NCBI RefSeq assembly: GCF_902498825.1
Contig: NZ_LR701459.1
Span: forward strand, 1,656,414 to 1,720,413
DNA length: 64,000 nucleotides
Direction of reading: 5' to 3'
Source of the DNA: Rhizobium sp. EC-SD404
GTDB lineage: Bacteria; Pseudomonadota; Alphaproteobacteria; Rhizobiales; Rhizobiaceae
The first letter of the stretch is position 1, and the number at the start of each line of letters is the position of its first letter. Positions 1-8,657 of this stretch are shown one piece after another. A program made the position numbers and the translations under genes. The notes under the pieces are model-generated. The model was not told the DNA's origin and ran no database searches. It worked only from the letters and a program-made list of their open reading frames with translations.

Positions 1-3000
1 TGGGCAGGAACTCGATCTGACCACCATCGAGATGCGGGTTCATCGCGGCACGGAAGAACAGCTTCCCGACCCGCTGATAGAAGCCAAGCAGCGCGCCGGA
101 GAGGCGCCGGCCTATCGTGGGCTTGCCTATGTCGTGTTCGAGCGGCTGCCTCTCGACCGTTTCGGTAGCCGGATCCCGGTTCTGACCTTCGAGGTCCTGC
201 GGCCGATCGGTCGGTTGGAACAGGGGCTTCGTGCCATCACCATGATCCCGGGTGCAACGGAGCACGGCTATCAGCCGGCCCCGGTGTCGGAGCGCCTGGG
301 TGATGGAGAGGGGCGTTTCCTCAATCGTCACGCTTCGCACGCGAGCAGCGATTGGGCCGCCTCGCTCGATGAGTTGCAGGCGCTCTGCCCCAATCTCGAA
401 AGCGTTGCGTTGGTCTGCGCCTGGTTTGGCAGCGATCTGCGCGCGGGAGCCTGCCGCATCGATCCGAGGGTGGAGGTGGCTCTGCGGCTGGACGAGAGCC
501 AGCCCTGGTCTGTTGCGGGTATCGGTCGGCAGCCGGCCTTGCTCGTTTCGAGGAAGGACGGTTCGCCCGCCTATGGCGGCACGCCGAGCGATGCGAGCGT
601 TTGTGCGGCCATAGCCGATCTGAAGGCGCGCGGGCTGAAAGTGTATCTCTACCCATTCGTGATGCTGGATGTGCCGCCTGGAAACGGACTGTCGGATCCT
701 GAAGGTGGAGCCGAGCAGCCGGCCTATCCGTGGCGCGGTCGCATCACCAGTTACCCGGCGCCCGGCCGCCCGGGCAGCGCCGATCGCACGGCGGCGGTGC
801 GGGCTCAGGTGGGAGCCTTCGTCGGACCTGCGCTGCCGACTGACTTTACGATCGGCTCGGGCGGCATCGCCTATTCCGGCAGCGATTTCGGTTACCGACG
901 GTTTATCCTTCACTACGCGCATCTCGCAGCGCAGGCCGGAGGCGTCGACGGGTTTATCCTGGGCTCGGAAATGCGCGGCCTGACACGTTTGCGGGATGGG
1001 GACGACGCATTCCCGTTTGTCGAAGAGCTCATCCGCCTCGCCGACGATGTGCGCTCTGTCATTGGCGCTGGCACCCTCCTGACCTACGCCGCCGACTGGA
1101 CCGAATATTTTGGCTATCAGCCGGACGACGGCAGCGGCGACGTCTTTTTCAATCTCGATCCGCTTTGGATGAGCGACGCGATCGATGCGATCGGGATCGA
1201 CAATTACATGCCGCTTGCCGATTGGCGGGACGGCGATTTCGCCAATGGCAATCCCGATGGCTTCACCAACCCGACCGACCGGGAGGGGATGCGGGCACAG
1301 ATTGAAGGCGGCGAGGGGTTCGACTGGTACTATGCCACGTCCAGCGACCGCGCCGAGAAACGTCGCACCCCCATCACCGATGGAGCCCATGGCAAGCCTT
1401 GGGTGTTCCGGACCAAGGATCTGGAAGGTTGGTGGAGCAATCCTCATTTCGAACGGCGCGGCGGCGTGGAGGTCACTGTGCCGACCGTGTGGCAGCCGGG
1501 CGCCAAGCCCATCTGGTTCACCGAACTGGGGTGTCCCGCTGTAGACAAGGCAGCCAACCAGCCGAACGTCTTTCCCGATCCGAAGTCGTCGGAAGGGCAA
1601 ATCCCGTATTTCTCGACCGGCGCGCGTTCCGATCTCATTCAAAGGCGCTTCATGGAGGCGCATCTCGATCACTGGGCAAGCCGTGATTTGCCGGCCGGTA
1701 TGGTCGATCCGGCCCACATCTTCGGGTGGACTTGGGATGCGCGTCCCTATCCCGCTTTCCCGGCCGACAGCGCTGTCTGGTCCGACGGTGCGAACTGGCG
1801 CACGGGCCACTGGCTGAACGGCAGGCTAGGGACCGCGGCCATCGCCGATATCGTCGAAGCGATCGGGATCGACCACGGCGTTTCATCCATCCGGTGTGAC
1901 GATCTGGGCGTTGATCTCATCGGCTATGTCCAGAGCGAGCCGATGACGGCACGCGCTCTGATCGAACCGCTTCTCGAACTCGCTCAGGCGGATGCCTATG
2001 AAAGTGCAGGCGTCATCCGCGTCCGATCCAGGCCGAACAGTGTCTTGACGCCGTTGGCCGCGGAAGTGCTGGTCGAGCCGGGCGATGCAGCGACGATCGA
2101 GTTCGTGCGGTCGCAACCAGACGAGCTCGCCGTTCAGTGCATCATCGACCACATCGATCCGGACAGCGATTATTCAGCGGCAATCGCGCGATCTCGCAGG
2201 CTGGAGACGACGGAGACGCGCCTGCAACGGCTCTCGCTGCCCGCTGTCATGACCGAGGAGACGGCTGGGGCACAGGCGGAGGCGTGGTTGCGCGATCATT
2301 GGGCAGGAAGTGAGCGCGCGACGTTCGCGCTGCCGCCTTCACGGCTGGAGGTCGAACCTGGCGATGTGCTGGTTCTCGAAGGGCAGGGCTCGATACGGTG
2401 GGCAGTAACCCGCGTCGAGGATGGCGTCGCACGGCGGATCGAAGCGCGCAGCGTCGCCGAGGCCTTGCCGAGATTGCCGGGCACGGGTGGAACGCGGCCG
2501 CCGTCACTCCCAGAGAGGCTCGCGCCCTGGCTGCCGGTGATCGAACTCATCGACCTCCCTGTTCTCGACGGCGTCGATGATGCTGGATGGTTCAAGGCGG
2601 CTTTGTGGAGCAGGCCCTTCAAACGGGCTCGTCTTTCCTTGTCTGAGGGAAATGAGGGATTTCGCGATAGGGCTGACATCGATCGTCCTGCTCGCATGGG
2701 TGTGTTGGCGAGTGCATTGCAGCCCGGCGTATCGAGCCGGTTCGACCGTTCCGGTGCTATCTATTGCAGACTGGCCTTCGGCAGCCTGGACTCCGCAACC
2801 GAGCTGGCGGTTTTGAACGGCGCGAACGCGTTGGCGGTGCGCAGCACTTCCGGCGCATGGGAGGTCGTTCAATTCACGCACGCAGAAGAGGTCGAGGTGG
2901 GGCATTGGCGCCTGAGCGGCTTGCTGCGCGGCCAGGGTGGCACCGAGGCGCCATGGTGGCGGGTTCGGAAATCGGCGCGCGCGTGGTGGTGCTGGACGAG

Positions 3001-3453
3001 GCTTTGGCGTCGATCCGCCTGCGACCGAGCGAGATGGGTATCCCCTTCAACTGGCGCGTTGCGGCGGCCGACGGAGAAGCCCGACAGCTCGATACGCAGA
3101 TCGCTGGTGGCCTACGGGCGCTGACGCCGCTGGCGCCGGTACATCTCGAGGTTCTGCGGGATGCCGGGGGAGGTATCGACATCCGCTGGATTCGGCGCGG
3201 GCGCATTGATGCCGACAATTGGCTCGGAAGCGACATCCCGCTTGACGCCGAGAGCGAGCGCTACCGCCTCCAGATCGGAAACGGATTTCTGACCCACCAC
3301 ATCGTCGAACTGACCGAGGCCCGGTTTCACTTCTCGGAGGCAGAGCAAAGCGCGATTTTCGGCGCGCCTCTTTCGACCATCGATATCACCGTGCGCCAGA
3401 TCGGAACGCGCATGGCGCTCGGCCTTCCGGCGCAGGCCGTGATCGAACTTTGA
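1..3453 (+). pseudogene. GTA/phage 'baseplate megatron' tail protein, 5'-truncated by window and frameshifted
   Basis: The reading frame enters from the left edge. It matches the large multidomain tail/baseplate protein of Rhodobacterales/Rhizobiales gene transfer agents (about 1,280 residues in the family). Family-like stretches include RGTEEQLPDPLIEA and AYRGLAYVVFERLPL near the edge. A TIM-barrel-like domain follows (roughly fragment residues 110-430), then a tail-fibre-binding C-terminal part. The frame stays open to 3124, but homology-like sequence leaves it near 2948 (after GQGGTE) and resumes one frame over as AMVAGSEIGARVVVLDEAL, ending at 3453. One base appears to be missing around 2945-2953. 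I see no slippery heptamer. Either the gene is inactivated or the assembly has a 1-nt error. In the cell the protein would sit at the tail tip of a GTA or prophage particle. Confidence 0.8.
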
Positions 3454-3481
3454 CTTTCATCAACCCGACAGGAGAACGAGC

Positions 3482-3688
3482 ATGGATCCCATCAAGCCCT
3501 GGTATATGTCGCGCAGCATCTGGGGCGGCCTCATTGCCGCTGCAGCCTCTCTCGGAAGTCTTTTCGGCATGACGCTCGAAACAGGCGACCAGGCTATTCT
3601 GACGGAAGCACTGCTTCAGGCCGTCAGTGCATTGGGCGCGGCCGCAGCTATTTATGGCCGGTTTGCTGCGACCAGCCGCCTGTTCTAA
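3482..3688 (+). CDS. Small membrane protein following the GTA tail gene (holin-like candidate)
   Basis: This 68-residue protein has a good Shine-Dalgarno (AGGAG) 7-8 nt before ATG. It starts with MDPIKPWYMSRSIWGGL and carries two hydrophobic stretches (about residues 14-30 and 45-60), so it probably spans the inner membrane twice. It lies 28 nt after the tail gene on the same strand and is probably co-transcribed with it. Size, topology and neighbour suggest a holin-like or phage-derived membrane protein, but no family-defining motif is visible. That function is inference only. Confidence 0.7.
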   Translation: MDPIKPWYMSRSIWGGLIAAAASLGSLFGMTLETGDQAILTEALLQAVSALGAAAAIYGRFAATSRLF

Positions 3689-3788
3689 TGGCGCAAAGGA
3701 TGCCGTCGGCGAAACCGGTGGCATCCTGGTCAAGGAAGATTGCCGGCATTCATTTGCCGTTCAGTGTGTCTCCAGTAAAAGTGCGCTT

Positions 3789-4076
3789 ATGAAACGGACA
3801 GCATCAATTGGAACTGCAATGCTAGCGACTCTTTTTCTGTCGGCTGTGGCCGCGACTGCAATGCCGGCCGGGCAGGTCGAATTGAAGCGGCCGCTCATGC
3901 AAATGGTGCAACTTGACTGCGGCGGCGCGGCACAGCGCGTCGTGGCCGAGACTGGCGGGACCCTGCTGTCCGTTTCACCGGGGCCCGACGGGACCTGCAG
4001 CGTGACTGTGCTGATCCCCGGCAATGGCAGTGACGACAGGCCGCGTCGCGAAACCCGGACCGTGCCAGCTGGTTGA
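3789..4076 (+). CDS. Small secreted protein upstream of feuP; FeuN-like modulator candidate
   Basis: This 95-residue protein begins at the ATG at 3789. The frame is open upstream, but only this start gives an immediate signal peptide (MKRTASIGTAMLATLFL, cleavage near AATAMPA). The mature part is short, has two cysteines (in LDCGGA and GTCSVTV) about 26 residues apart, and ends in a charged tail. It lies 57 nt before the FeuP-type regulator on the same strand. In Sinorhizobium meliloti a small periplasmic protein, FeuN, encoded next to feuPQ restrains the FeuQ sensor. Size, export signal and position fit FeuN, but sequence identity could not be tested. Alternatively it is an unrelated exported protein. 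Confidence 0.7.
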   Translation: MKRTASIGTAMLATLFLSAVAATAMPAGQVELKRPLMQMVQLDCGGAAQRVVAETGGTLLSVSPGPDGTCSVTVLIPGNGSDDRPRRETRTVPAG

Positions 4077-4133
4077 CGCAGGCGCCCTCAACGGGCACTG
4101 AACCATAATCTTTCCAAGGCGCGGGCCAGCTTC

Positions 4134-4823
4134 ATGCGGATATTGGTTGTCGAGGACGATCGCGATCTCAATCGCCAGCTGAGCGATGCCCTGGTCGATG
4201 CGGGATACGTTGTCGATCAGGCCTATGACGGCGAAGAGGGCCATTTCCTCGGCGACACGGAGCCATACGACGCGGTCGTGCTGGACATCGGACTGCCGGA
4301 AATGGATGGCATCAGTGTTTTAGAGCGGTGGCGCTCGGGCGGGCGACTGATGCCCGTGCTCATCCTCACGGCCCGCGATCGCTGGAGCGACAAGGTTGCC
4401 GGTATCGATGCAGGCGCGGACGATTACGTGGCCAAGCCCTATCATCTCGAAGAGGTGCTGGCACGCATCCGCGCACTAATTCGCCGGGCTGCCGGTCATG
4501 CCTCGTCCGAACTCAGGTGCGGCCCGGTGCTGCTCGACACGAAAGCCTCGAAGGCAAGCGTCGACGGCCAGCCGCTCAAGCTGACCTCGCACGAATATCG
4601 GCTTCTCTCCTATCTGATGCATCACATGGGCGAGGTGGTATCGCGCACCGAACTTGTCGAGCACATGTACGACCAGGATTTCGATCGCGATTCCAACACG
4701 ATCGAGGTGTTTGTCGGCCGTCTGCGCAAGAAGATCGGCGGAGACTATATCGAGACGGTCCGCGGTCTCGGCTACCGCATGCAGGAGCCCGGCAATGGCG
4801 GCGGCGCGGCCGAAAAGGGTTAG
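4134..4823 (+). CDS. feuP: OmpR-family response regulator, FeuP-type
   Basis: This 229-residue regulator has an N-terminal receiver domain (about residues 1-115) with acidic pocket ED at 7-9, phospho-acceptor D51 in VVLDIGLPEMDG and K101 in AKPY. A C-terminal OmpR/PhoB winged helix follows (about 130-220; motifs LTSHEYRLL, NTIEVFVGRLRKKI and ETVRGLGYRM). It overlaps the downstream kinase by 29 nt, so the two are translationally coupled. The position between a small exported protein and a kinase upstream of the ccm operon matches FeuP of rhizobia. There FeuP, together with FeuQ, controls cyclic glucan export (ndvA) and adaptation to low osmolarity. The assignment rests on gene order and domain type. 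Confidence 0.85.
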   Translation: MRILVVEDDRDLNRQLSDALVDAGYVVDQAYDGEEGHFLGDTEPYDAVVLDIGLPEMDGISVLERWRSGGRLMPVLILTARDRWSDKVAGIDAGADDYVAKPYHLEEVLARIRALIRRAAGHASSELRCGPVLLDTKASKASVDGQPLKLTSHEYRLLSYLMHHMGEVVSRTELVEHMYDQDFDRDSNTIEVFVGRLRKKIGGDYIETVRGLGYRMQEPGNGGGAAEKG

Positions 4824-6234
4824 TTCTCTCACAGCACGTGTGTTGACGGTCTCGACGCTTTGGGCGGTGATCGCGCTCATTGCCGTCGGGCTCATCATCA
4901 ACACGCTCTATCGCCAGGGGACCGAACGCGGTTTTCGCGAATTGCTGCGGGCGCATCTCTATAATGTCGTCAACTCGGTCTGGATCAATGGCGAGGGAGA
5001 ATTGCGCGGAGAGCCGGAATTCGGAGACTTGCGCTACTCGCAGCCGGCAACGGGATGGTACTGGGTTGTCGAGCCGATCGAAGGGTCGAATTCGCCGCCT
5101 AAATCCTCCATCTCTCTCGGTGGACGATCGCTTGACCGGCCGAGCCCGGATGAAATCTCCTTCAACGCCCTCTACGAGCGCGCCTATGACGTCGTGGACC
5201 CGTTCGGCAACGATATCGTCGTCATGGAGACCGAGGTCGAGCTCAACGACGAGGGTCGTGTCGCGCGCTTCCGCGTGACCGGCAATCGCGATGCGGTCGA
5301 CGGTGACGTGGCCGAGTTCACCGGCCGACTGACGATCGCGCTCGTGATCTTCGGTCTCGCGTCGCTTGTCGTAAACGCCGGCGCGATCCTGATCGGGCTG
5401 CGGCCACTGGACAGTGTGCGCCGCGCGCTTGAGAGCATCCGAACTGGCAAAAGCTCATCCCTGAATGATGAATTTCCCTGCGAAATCGCGCCTCTGGCGG
5501 GAGAAGTGAATGCCCTGATCGACACGAACCGACGGGTTGTCGAGCGCGCACGCATGCAGGTGGGCAACCTTGCCCATTCGCTGAAGACGCCGCTGGCCGT
5601 ACTGCTCAACGAATCGAAGAGCATGACCTCCGAGCATGGAGACCTCGTCCGCAATCAGGCGGAAACGATGCAGCGGCAGGTGCAGACCTATCTCGACCGG
5701 GCGCGGATCGTTGCGCAGTCCGCATCCATTCTCGCCCGGACCGAGGCAGAGCCTGCGTTTGAACGTCTTATACGGGTGATGCGTCGTTTGAGCCCTAATC
5801 TGTCTTTCGAGTTGAGCGTCAAGCCGAAAGGCGTTTGGATTGCACTGGAGCAGCACGATCTTGAAGAGATCGGCGGAAACCTCCTCGACAACGCTGCGAA
5901 ATTCGCCCGCAGCCGCGTGAAGGTCAGCCTGACGGTGGGCGCGGTGGCACCAGCCCGCCCGGACGACGGGCCAAGCGATGGCTGGCTGACACTGGTCGTG
6001 GAAGATGACGGTCCCGGGCTGACGTCCGAGCAGATGGCCGAGGCGGTAAAGCGTGGTCGTCGCCTGGACGAAAGCAAGCCAGGCACGGGACTTGGGCTTT
6101 CCATCGTCGATGAGATCGCGCGTGAGTACCATGGCGTGCTCAGACTGAAGAAAAGCTCGCTTGGCGGGCTGCGCGCGGAAGTCACGCTGCCGGCGATACA
6201 GGAGGCGACGCCTCGTCTGAGACTGCGGCCTTAG
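4795..6234 (+). CDS. feuQ: Membrane sensor histidine kinase, FeuQ-type
   Basis: I chose the ATG at 4795, inside the end of feuP, because the frame further upstream only mirrors feuP. The 479-residue product has TM1 (about residues 18-38), a periplasmic sensor region of about 150 residues, TM2 (about 180-205) and a HAMP-like linker. The phospho-acceptor is H261 in NLAHSLKTPLAVL. An ATPase domain follows with N-box GGNLLDNAAKFA, DDGPGL and GTGLGLSIV. It is predicted to sit in the inner membrane, phosphorylate the upstream regulator and possibly be restrained by the small periplasmic protein encoded before feuP. Kinase identity is secure; the FeuQ name rests on synteny. Confidence 0.85.
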   Translation: MAAARPKRVSSLTARVLTVSTLWAVIALIAVGLIINTLYRQGTERGFRELLRAHLYNVVNSVWINGEGELRGEPEFGDLRYSQPATGWYWVVEPIEGSNSPPKSSISLGGRSLDRPSPDEISFNALYERAYDVVDPFGNDIVVMETEVELNDEGRVARFRVTGNRDAVDGDVAEFTGRLTIALVIFGLASLVVNAGAILIGLRPLDSVRRALESIRTGKSSSLNDEFPCEIAPLAGEVNALIDTNRRVVERARMQVGNLAHSLKTPLAVLLNESKSMTSEHGDLVRNQAETMQRQVQTYLDRARIVAQSASILARTEAEPAFERLIRVMRRLSPNLSFELSVKPKGVWIALEQHDLEEIGGNLLDNAAKFARSRVKVSLTVGAVAPARPDDGPSDGWLTLVVEDDGPGLTSEQMAEAVKRGRRLDESKPGTGLGLSIVDEIAREYHGVLRLKKSSLGGLRAEVTLPAIQEATPRLRLRP

Positions 6235-6350
6235 GTTGAGAATTCGTCATTTGTTCTGTTGCCTTGTCGGCCACAATGCGGCCATAAGCATCGGGCACCC
6301 AACTCGGATGCCGACAATGGCCTCTGCGCCGGAAAATCATACCTGTAGCG

Positions 6351-6809
6351 ATGCTCCACTCCTTGAAGCACTCATCGAAGTTCCTGGTCGTCATTGCGCT
6401 AGGCGCTCTAGCCGGTTGCGTATCGTCGCAAACCGGTAGTTCGACACTTGCCATGCTGCCGGCATCGCTCAGCAGCGAGCGCGGCCAGACGGCTGAAAAC
6501 GCGTTCCTGACAGCGTTGAACGGCGGCATCATCGCACCAGCCGCCGGCGACACGCTGTCGGAGCGTGATCTGCGCAAGGCATTGGAAGCGGAATACAATG
6601 CGCTGGAGGCTTCTCCGGTCGGCCAATCCGTGGCCTGGTCCAATGAGCGTTCCGGTCTGTCCGGTGAAGTCGCGGCCGCCCAGGCTTATCAGGTAGGTTC
6701 TCAGAATTGTCGCCAGTATACGCACACGTTGCGCGGAAATGGCGAGCCGATCGTAGCGCGCGGCACTGCGTGTCGCTCGGCGGAAGGCACTTGGACGCCT
6801 CTGACCTGA
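6351..6809 (+). CDS. Outer-membrane lipoprotein, surface-antigen-like
   Basis: This 152-residue protein has a type II signal peptide ending in lipobox ALAGC, with lipidated C23. The C-terminal half (about residues 105-150, with QYTHTL and ACRSAEGTW) resembles the short beta-rich domain of alphaproteobacterial 16/17-kDa surface antigens. It stands alone on the plus strand between feuQ and the ccm operon, with about 120 nt of non-coding DNA on each side. It is probably anchored in the periplasmic face of the outer membrane. The precise role is unknown. Confidence 0.75.
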   Translation: MLHSLKHSSKFLVVIALGALAGCVSSQTGSSTLAMLPASLSSERGQTAENAFLTALNGGIIAPAAGDTLSERDLRKALEAEYNALEASPVGQSVAWSNERSGLSGEVAAAQAYQVGSQNCRQYTHTLRGNGEPIVARGTACRSAEGTWTPLT

Positions 6810-6935
6810 TTGAACGGTTATCCGACTGATTTTCGGTCTGGAAAGACAGTTTCGGCTTGCGACCAAACGCCCCGTGATCTTGGTAAGCCTGTCTTTGCTC
6901 TTGGAAGATGAGAGCCCGTCGGATATTCGATTGAC

Positions 6936-8171
6936 ATGATGTTCTGGGTACTCGCCGCCGTTTTGACTGCCCTCGTGACGATTGCGTTGTTGCTGCCCCT
7001 TGCGCGCGGCAGGCGCGCCGGCAACGATGCGGAGTACGACGTCGAGGTCTATTCCGATCAATTGGCTGAAGTCGAACGCGATAGGGCAGGCGGCCTGATC
7101 GGCACGGACGAGGCAACCCACGCTCGCGCTGAAATCGGTCGTCGTCTTCTACGGGCGAAAAAGACGCAGATGGCTGCAACGGTCCGCCGCGGCGGTGGTC
7201 GCGTGGTCTCCGCTGCCCGCTTCTGCGTACTCGTCGGTGTGCCTCTTCTGGGGATCAGCGTTTATCTCGCCACCGGCGCGCCCGGCGTTCCCGACCAGCC
7301 GCTCGCTTCGCGGGCGCCGACGCCGGAAGAAGCTTCGCCGATCGCGACGATGATCGCTCAGGCAGAACAGCATCTTCAGGAAAATCCCGATGACGGGCGC
7401 GGCTGGGATGTCCTGGCCCCGATTTATCTGCGGGCAGGACAGCTCCAGGAAGCCCGCACTGCCTATTTGAACGCCATCCGTCTTTTGGGTCCTAGCTCGG
7501 CGCGTCAGAGCGGCTATGGTGAAGCTCTGGTGGCGCTGGCCAGCGGCGTCGTGACCGATGAAGCGGTCGTGGCATTCCAGTCCGCACGCGAATTGCAGCC
7601 GGACGAGCCGAAGGCGGCATTTTATCTTGCTCTGGCGCTGGAGCAGGAGGGACGCAACGACCGTGCGCTGGAAGCATTCCGTCGGCTCGCCGAACAGTCT
7701 CCGCCTGATGCCCCATGGATGACTGTGGTCAACGAAAAGATCACGACACTGGGCGGCCAGGTCGCCGATATCAGTCCATCCGGTCTGCCGCCTTTGACGC
7801 TGTTGCCGGATGCCGAGAACGACGCAGGCGCCGTCTCTGATGATGCTGTTGACACGCGGCCCCCCACTCAGCCCGGACCAACCGAAGAAGACATGGCTGC
7901 TGCCCGCGACATGAGTGATGACGAGCGCCAGGTCATGATTCAGACAATGGTCGGCAATCTCGATCGTCGCCTTCGGGAAAACCCGCAGGACATCGATGGC
8001 TGGATCCGCCTCGTTCGATCCTACGGCGTCCTCGGTCAGCCCGAACAGGCTGGTGAGGCACTTGCGCGGGGGCTTGCCGTGTTCCCCGAGGAGAGCGAGG
8101 ATGGCCGCGCATTGCTTGCCGTTGCGCGCCAAGTCGGCGTCGACCGGCCGGAAGAGGAGGGTGCGCAATGA
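6936..8171 (+). CDS. ccmI: Cytochrome c maturation protein CcmI (CycH)
   Basis: CcmI is the chaperone that binds apocytochrome c and presents it to the CcmF/CcmH haem ligation complex. This 411-residue protein has an N-terminal TM helix (residues 3-21), a short basic cytoplasmic loop, a second TM helix (about 88-106) and a periplasmic region with TPR repeats (about 130-400; for example GRGWDVLAPIYLRAGQ and IDGWIRLVRSYGVLGQ). It is the first gene of ccmI-ccmE-ccmF-ccmH, and its stop overlaps the ccmE start (ATGA). The rhizobial name is cycH; mutants in rhizobia lack c-type cytochromes and respire poorly in nodules. Confidence 0.95.
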   Translation: MMFWVLAAVLTALVTIALLLPLARGRRAGNDAEYDVEVYSDQLAEVERDRAGGLIGTDEATHARAEIGRRLLRAKKTQMAATVRRGGGRVVSAARFCVLVGVPLLGISVYLATGAPGVPDQPLASRAPTPEEASPIATMIAQAEQHLQENPDDGRGWDVLAPIYLRAGQLQEARTAYLNAIRLLGPSSARQSGYGEALVALASGVVTDEAVVAFQSARELQPDEPKAAFYLALALEQEGRNDRALEAFRRLAEQSPPDAPWMTVVNEKITTLGGQVADISPSGLPPLTLLPDAENDAGAVSDDAVDTRPPTQPGPTEEDMAAARDMSDDERQVMIQTMVGNLDRRLRENPQDIDGWIRLVRSYGVLGQPEQAGEALARGLAVFPEESEDGRALLAVARQVGVDRPEEEGAQ

Positions 8172-8617
8172 CGCGCAAGCAGAAACGCCTGGCGGTCATC
8201 GCAGGGGGCATGGGCGTCGTTGCGATTGCCGCAGCGCTGGTTCTGGTCGCGTTGCGCGACGAGATCGTCTTTTTCCATTCGCCGAGCGACCTGCTGACGA
8301 ACACCGTCGAACCCGGCACGCGCATCCGCCTGGGTGGTCTCGTTGCAAATGATTCACTCAACCGCTCGTCCGGTACGCTCATCCGCTTTGCGATCGAAGA
8401 TGGCGGCAGCGAGGTGGAAGTGGAGTACAGTGGGATTCTGCCGGACCTTTTCCGCGAAGGTCAGGGCGTCATCACCGAGGGCGCTTTCCAGCCGGGAAGC
8501 CCGGTGTTCGTGGCGGATACGGTGCTTGCCAAGCATGATGAGAACTACATGCCGCGAGAAGTCGCCGACAGCCTGCGCGAGCAGGGCGTCTGGCAGGGCG
8601 AGGGGGAGGCCAATTGA
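8168..8617 (+). CDS. ccmE: Haem chaperone CcmE (CycJ)
   Basis: CcmE carries haem in the periplasm from the CcmABCD export step to CcmF/CcmH. The 149-residue protein has a basic start (MTRKQKRL), an uncleaved N-terminal TM anchor (about residues 9-27) and an OB-fold periplasmic domain. The haem-binding H123 lies in LAKHDENYMP with Y127 four residues later, as in the family. A strong Shine-Dalgarno (GGAGGG) within the end of ccmI and the ATGA overlap show translational coupling. Confidence 0.96.
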   Translation: MTRKQKRLAVIAGGMGVVAIAAALVLVALRDEIVFFHSPSDLLTNTVEPGTRIRLGGLVANDSLNRSSGTLIRFAIEDGGSEVEVEYSGILPDLFREGQGVITEGAFQPGSPVFVADTVLAKHDENYMPREVADSLREQGVWQGEGEAN

Positions 8618-8657
8618 TCGATAGTCGGTTTGCCATGGATCAGGGATGGGTGCGCGC

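Noticed and set aside
2930..2960. Programmed ribosomal frameshift in the megatron gene
   Set aside because: There is no slippery heptamer or stimulatory structure at the transition; a one-base deletion is simpler.
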